A DNA stretch of 64,000 bases from Inediibacterium massiliense (GTDB taxonomy: Bacteria; Bacillota; Clostridia; Peptostreptococcales; Thermotaleaceae), in NCBI RefSeq assembly GCF_001282725.1, contig NZ_LN876587.1:346074-410073 (forward strand). Reading direction: 5' to 3'. The notes under the pieces are model-generated. The model was not told the origin of the DNA. It did no database searches and saw nothing but the letters and a program-made list of their open reading frames with translations. A program made the translations under genes and the position numbers. Within the stretch, counting starts at the first letter, position 1. The number at the start of each line of letters is the position of its first letter. Shown in pieces: positions 63,689 to 64,000 of the stretch.

Positions 63689-64000
63689 ATGAAATTATTT
63701 GTTGGTATTGATGTTAGTTCTGAAAAACTTGATACTTGTTTTCTCACCAGTGAAGATCAAATTTTACTAGAAGTTTCTCTACCCAATAATGTTGTTGGTG
63801 CTAGTAAAATCAAAGAACATATTAGCCATTTCGCTGATCTAATTCGGTATGATCGTATTATAATCGGTATGGAAGCAACTTCTATTTACAGCTTTCATCC
63901 TTCAACTTTCCTATCAGAAGACTCTGAGCTTAAGTCTTTAGGAGTCGAAGTTGTTGTTATGAATCCTAAGGCTATACATCGGTTTAAAGGCCTATTTGAA
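63689..64000 (+). mobile_element. IS110-family transposase, N-terminal part (3' end outside window)
   Basis: 104 codons visible and open to the edge. LFVGIDVSSEKLD carries the first Asp of the DEDD RuvC-like domain and IIGMEATSIYSFH the following Glu; MNPKAIHRFKG is also typical. Such enzymes insert a circular intermediate guided by a bridge RNA. AGAAAGGAGG precedes the ATG. Base composition is higher in GC than neighbouring genes, consistent with recent arrival. Confidence 0.9.

Overview
The window is AT-rich DNA from a low-GC Gram-positive anaerobe, most likely a motile, spore-forming member of the Clostridia. The evidence is a set of methyl-accepting chemotaxis proteins, a CwlD-type germination amidase, a SPOCS/DUF3794 protein, S-layer-homology (SLH) wall proteins, paired NirJ/Ahb genes, strong AGGAGG ribosome sites and many short U-tailed terminators. 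Genus cannot be fixed from the sequence. No rRNA, tRNA or CRISPR array was seen.

Layout. 1-16 kb: chemoreceptors (one cut by the left edge, one soluble, and two 683-residue Cache paralogues), a RocB-like M20 peptidase, an EFR1 flavodoxin-ferredoxin, CvfB, an EamA exporter, a beta-CASP nuclease, an SLH amidase and a redoxin lipoprotein. A 66-bp MITE-like element sits in the loop of the terminator between the last two. 16-25 kb: phosphodiesterase, CwlD, a two-component system, two tandem alanine symporters, a YtcJ-like amidohydrolase and a ComFB protein. 25-33 kb: a nirJ1-nirJ2-ahbA-ahbB operon for siroheme-derived tetrapyrrole, then housekeeping genes (cyclophilin, Nudix, fba, pssA, an RsmF-like methyltransferase). 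33-37.4 kb: a TetR-controlled heterodimeric ABC exporter with a clear palindromic operator.

37.4-45.6 kb is the most unusual part. It is a degenerate three-copy array in which Rpn-type PD-(D/E)XK nuclease genes alternate with divergently transcribed SLH secreted-protein genes. Two rpn copies are nearly identical, and a third is reduced to its tail by deletion at a 10-bp repeat. Both intact copies carry a near-perfect internal ribosome site and in-frame ATG that would make the C-terminal ~100 residues separately. This is the gene-within-gene toxin/antitoxin layout described for E. coli Rpn anti-phage systems. The SLH genes share a mosaic N-terminal anchor but carry different C-terminal cargo, an L,D-transpeptidase in one and an unknown domain in two.

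45.6-53.5 kb: hisS behind a histidine leader peptide and attenuator, rsuA, then an aroB-aroA-aroC-chorismate mutase-aroE-aroK-aroQ operon that makes and uses chorismate. 53.5-63.4 kb: small helical and membrane unknowns, RluA-type pseudouridine synthase, a stand-alone HEPN protein resembling the C-terminal half of Csm6, signal peptidase I, CBS protein, TGS-nucleoside kinase, divergent Fe/Mn superoxide dismutase, DUF456, a Cys-rich protein and a SPOCS/beta-propeller protein. The right edge cuts an IS110-family transposase whose structured, GC-richer upstream region is a candidate bridge RNA.
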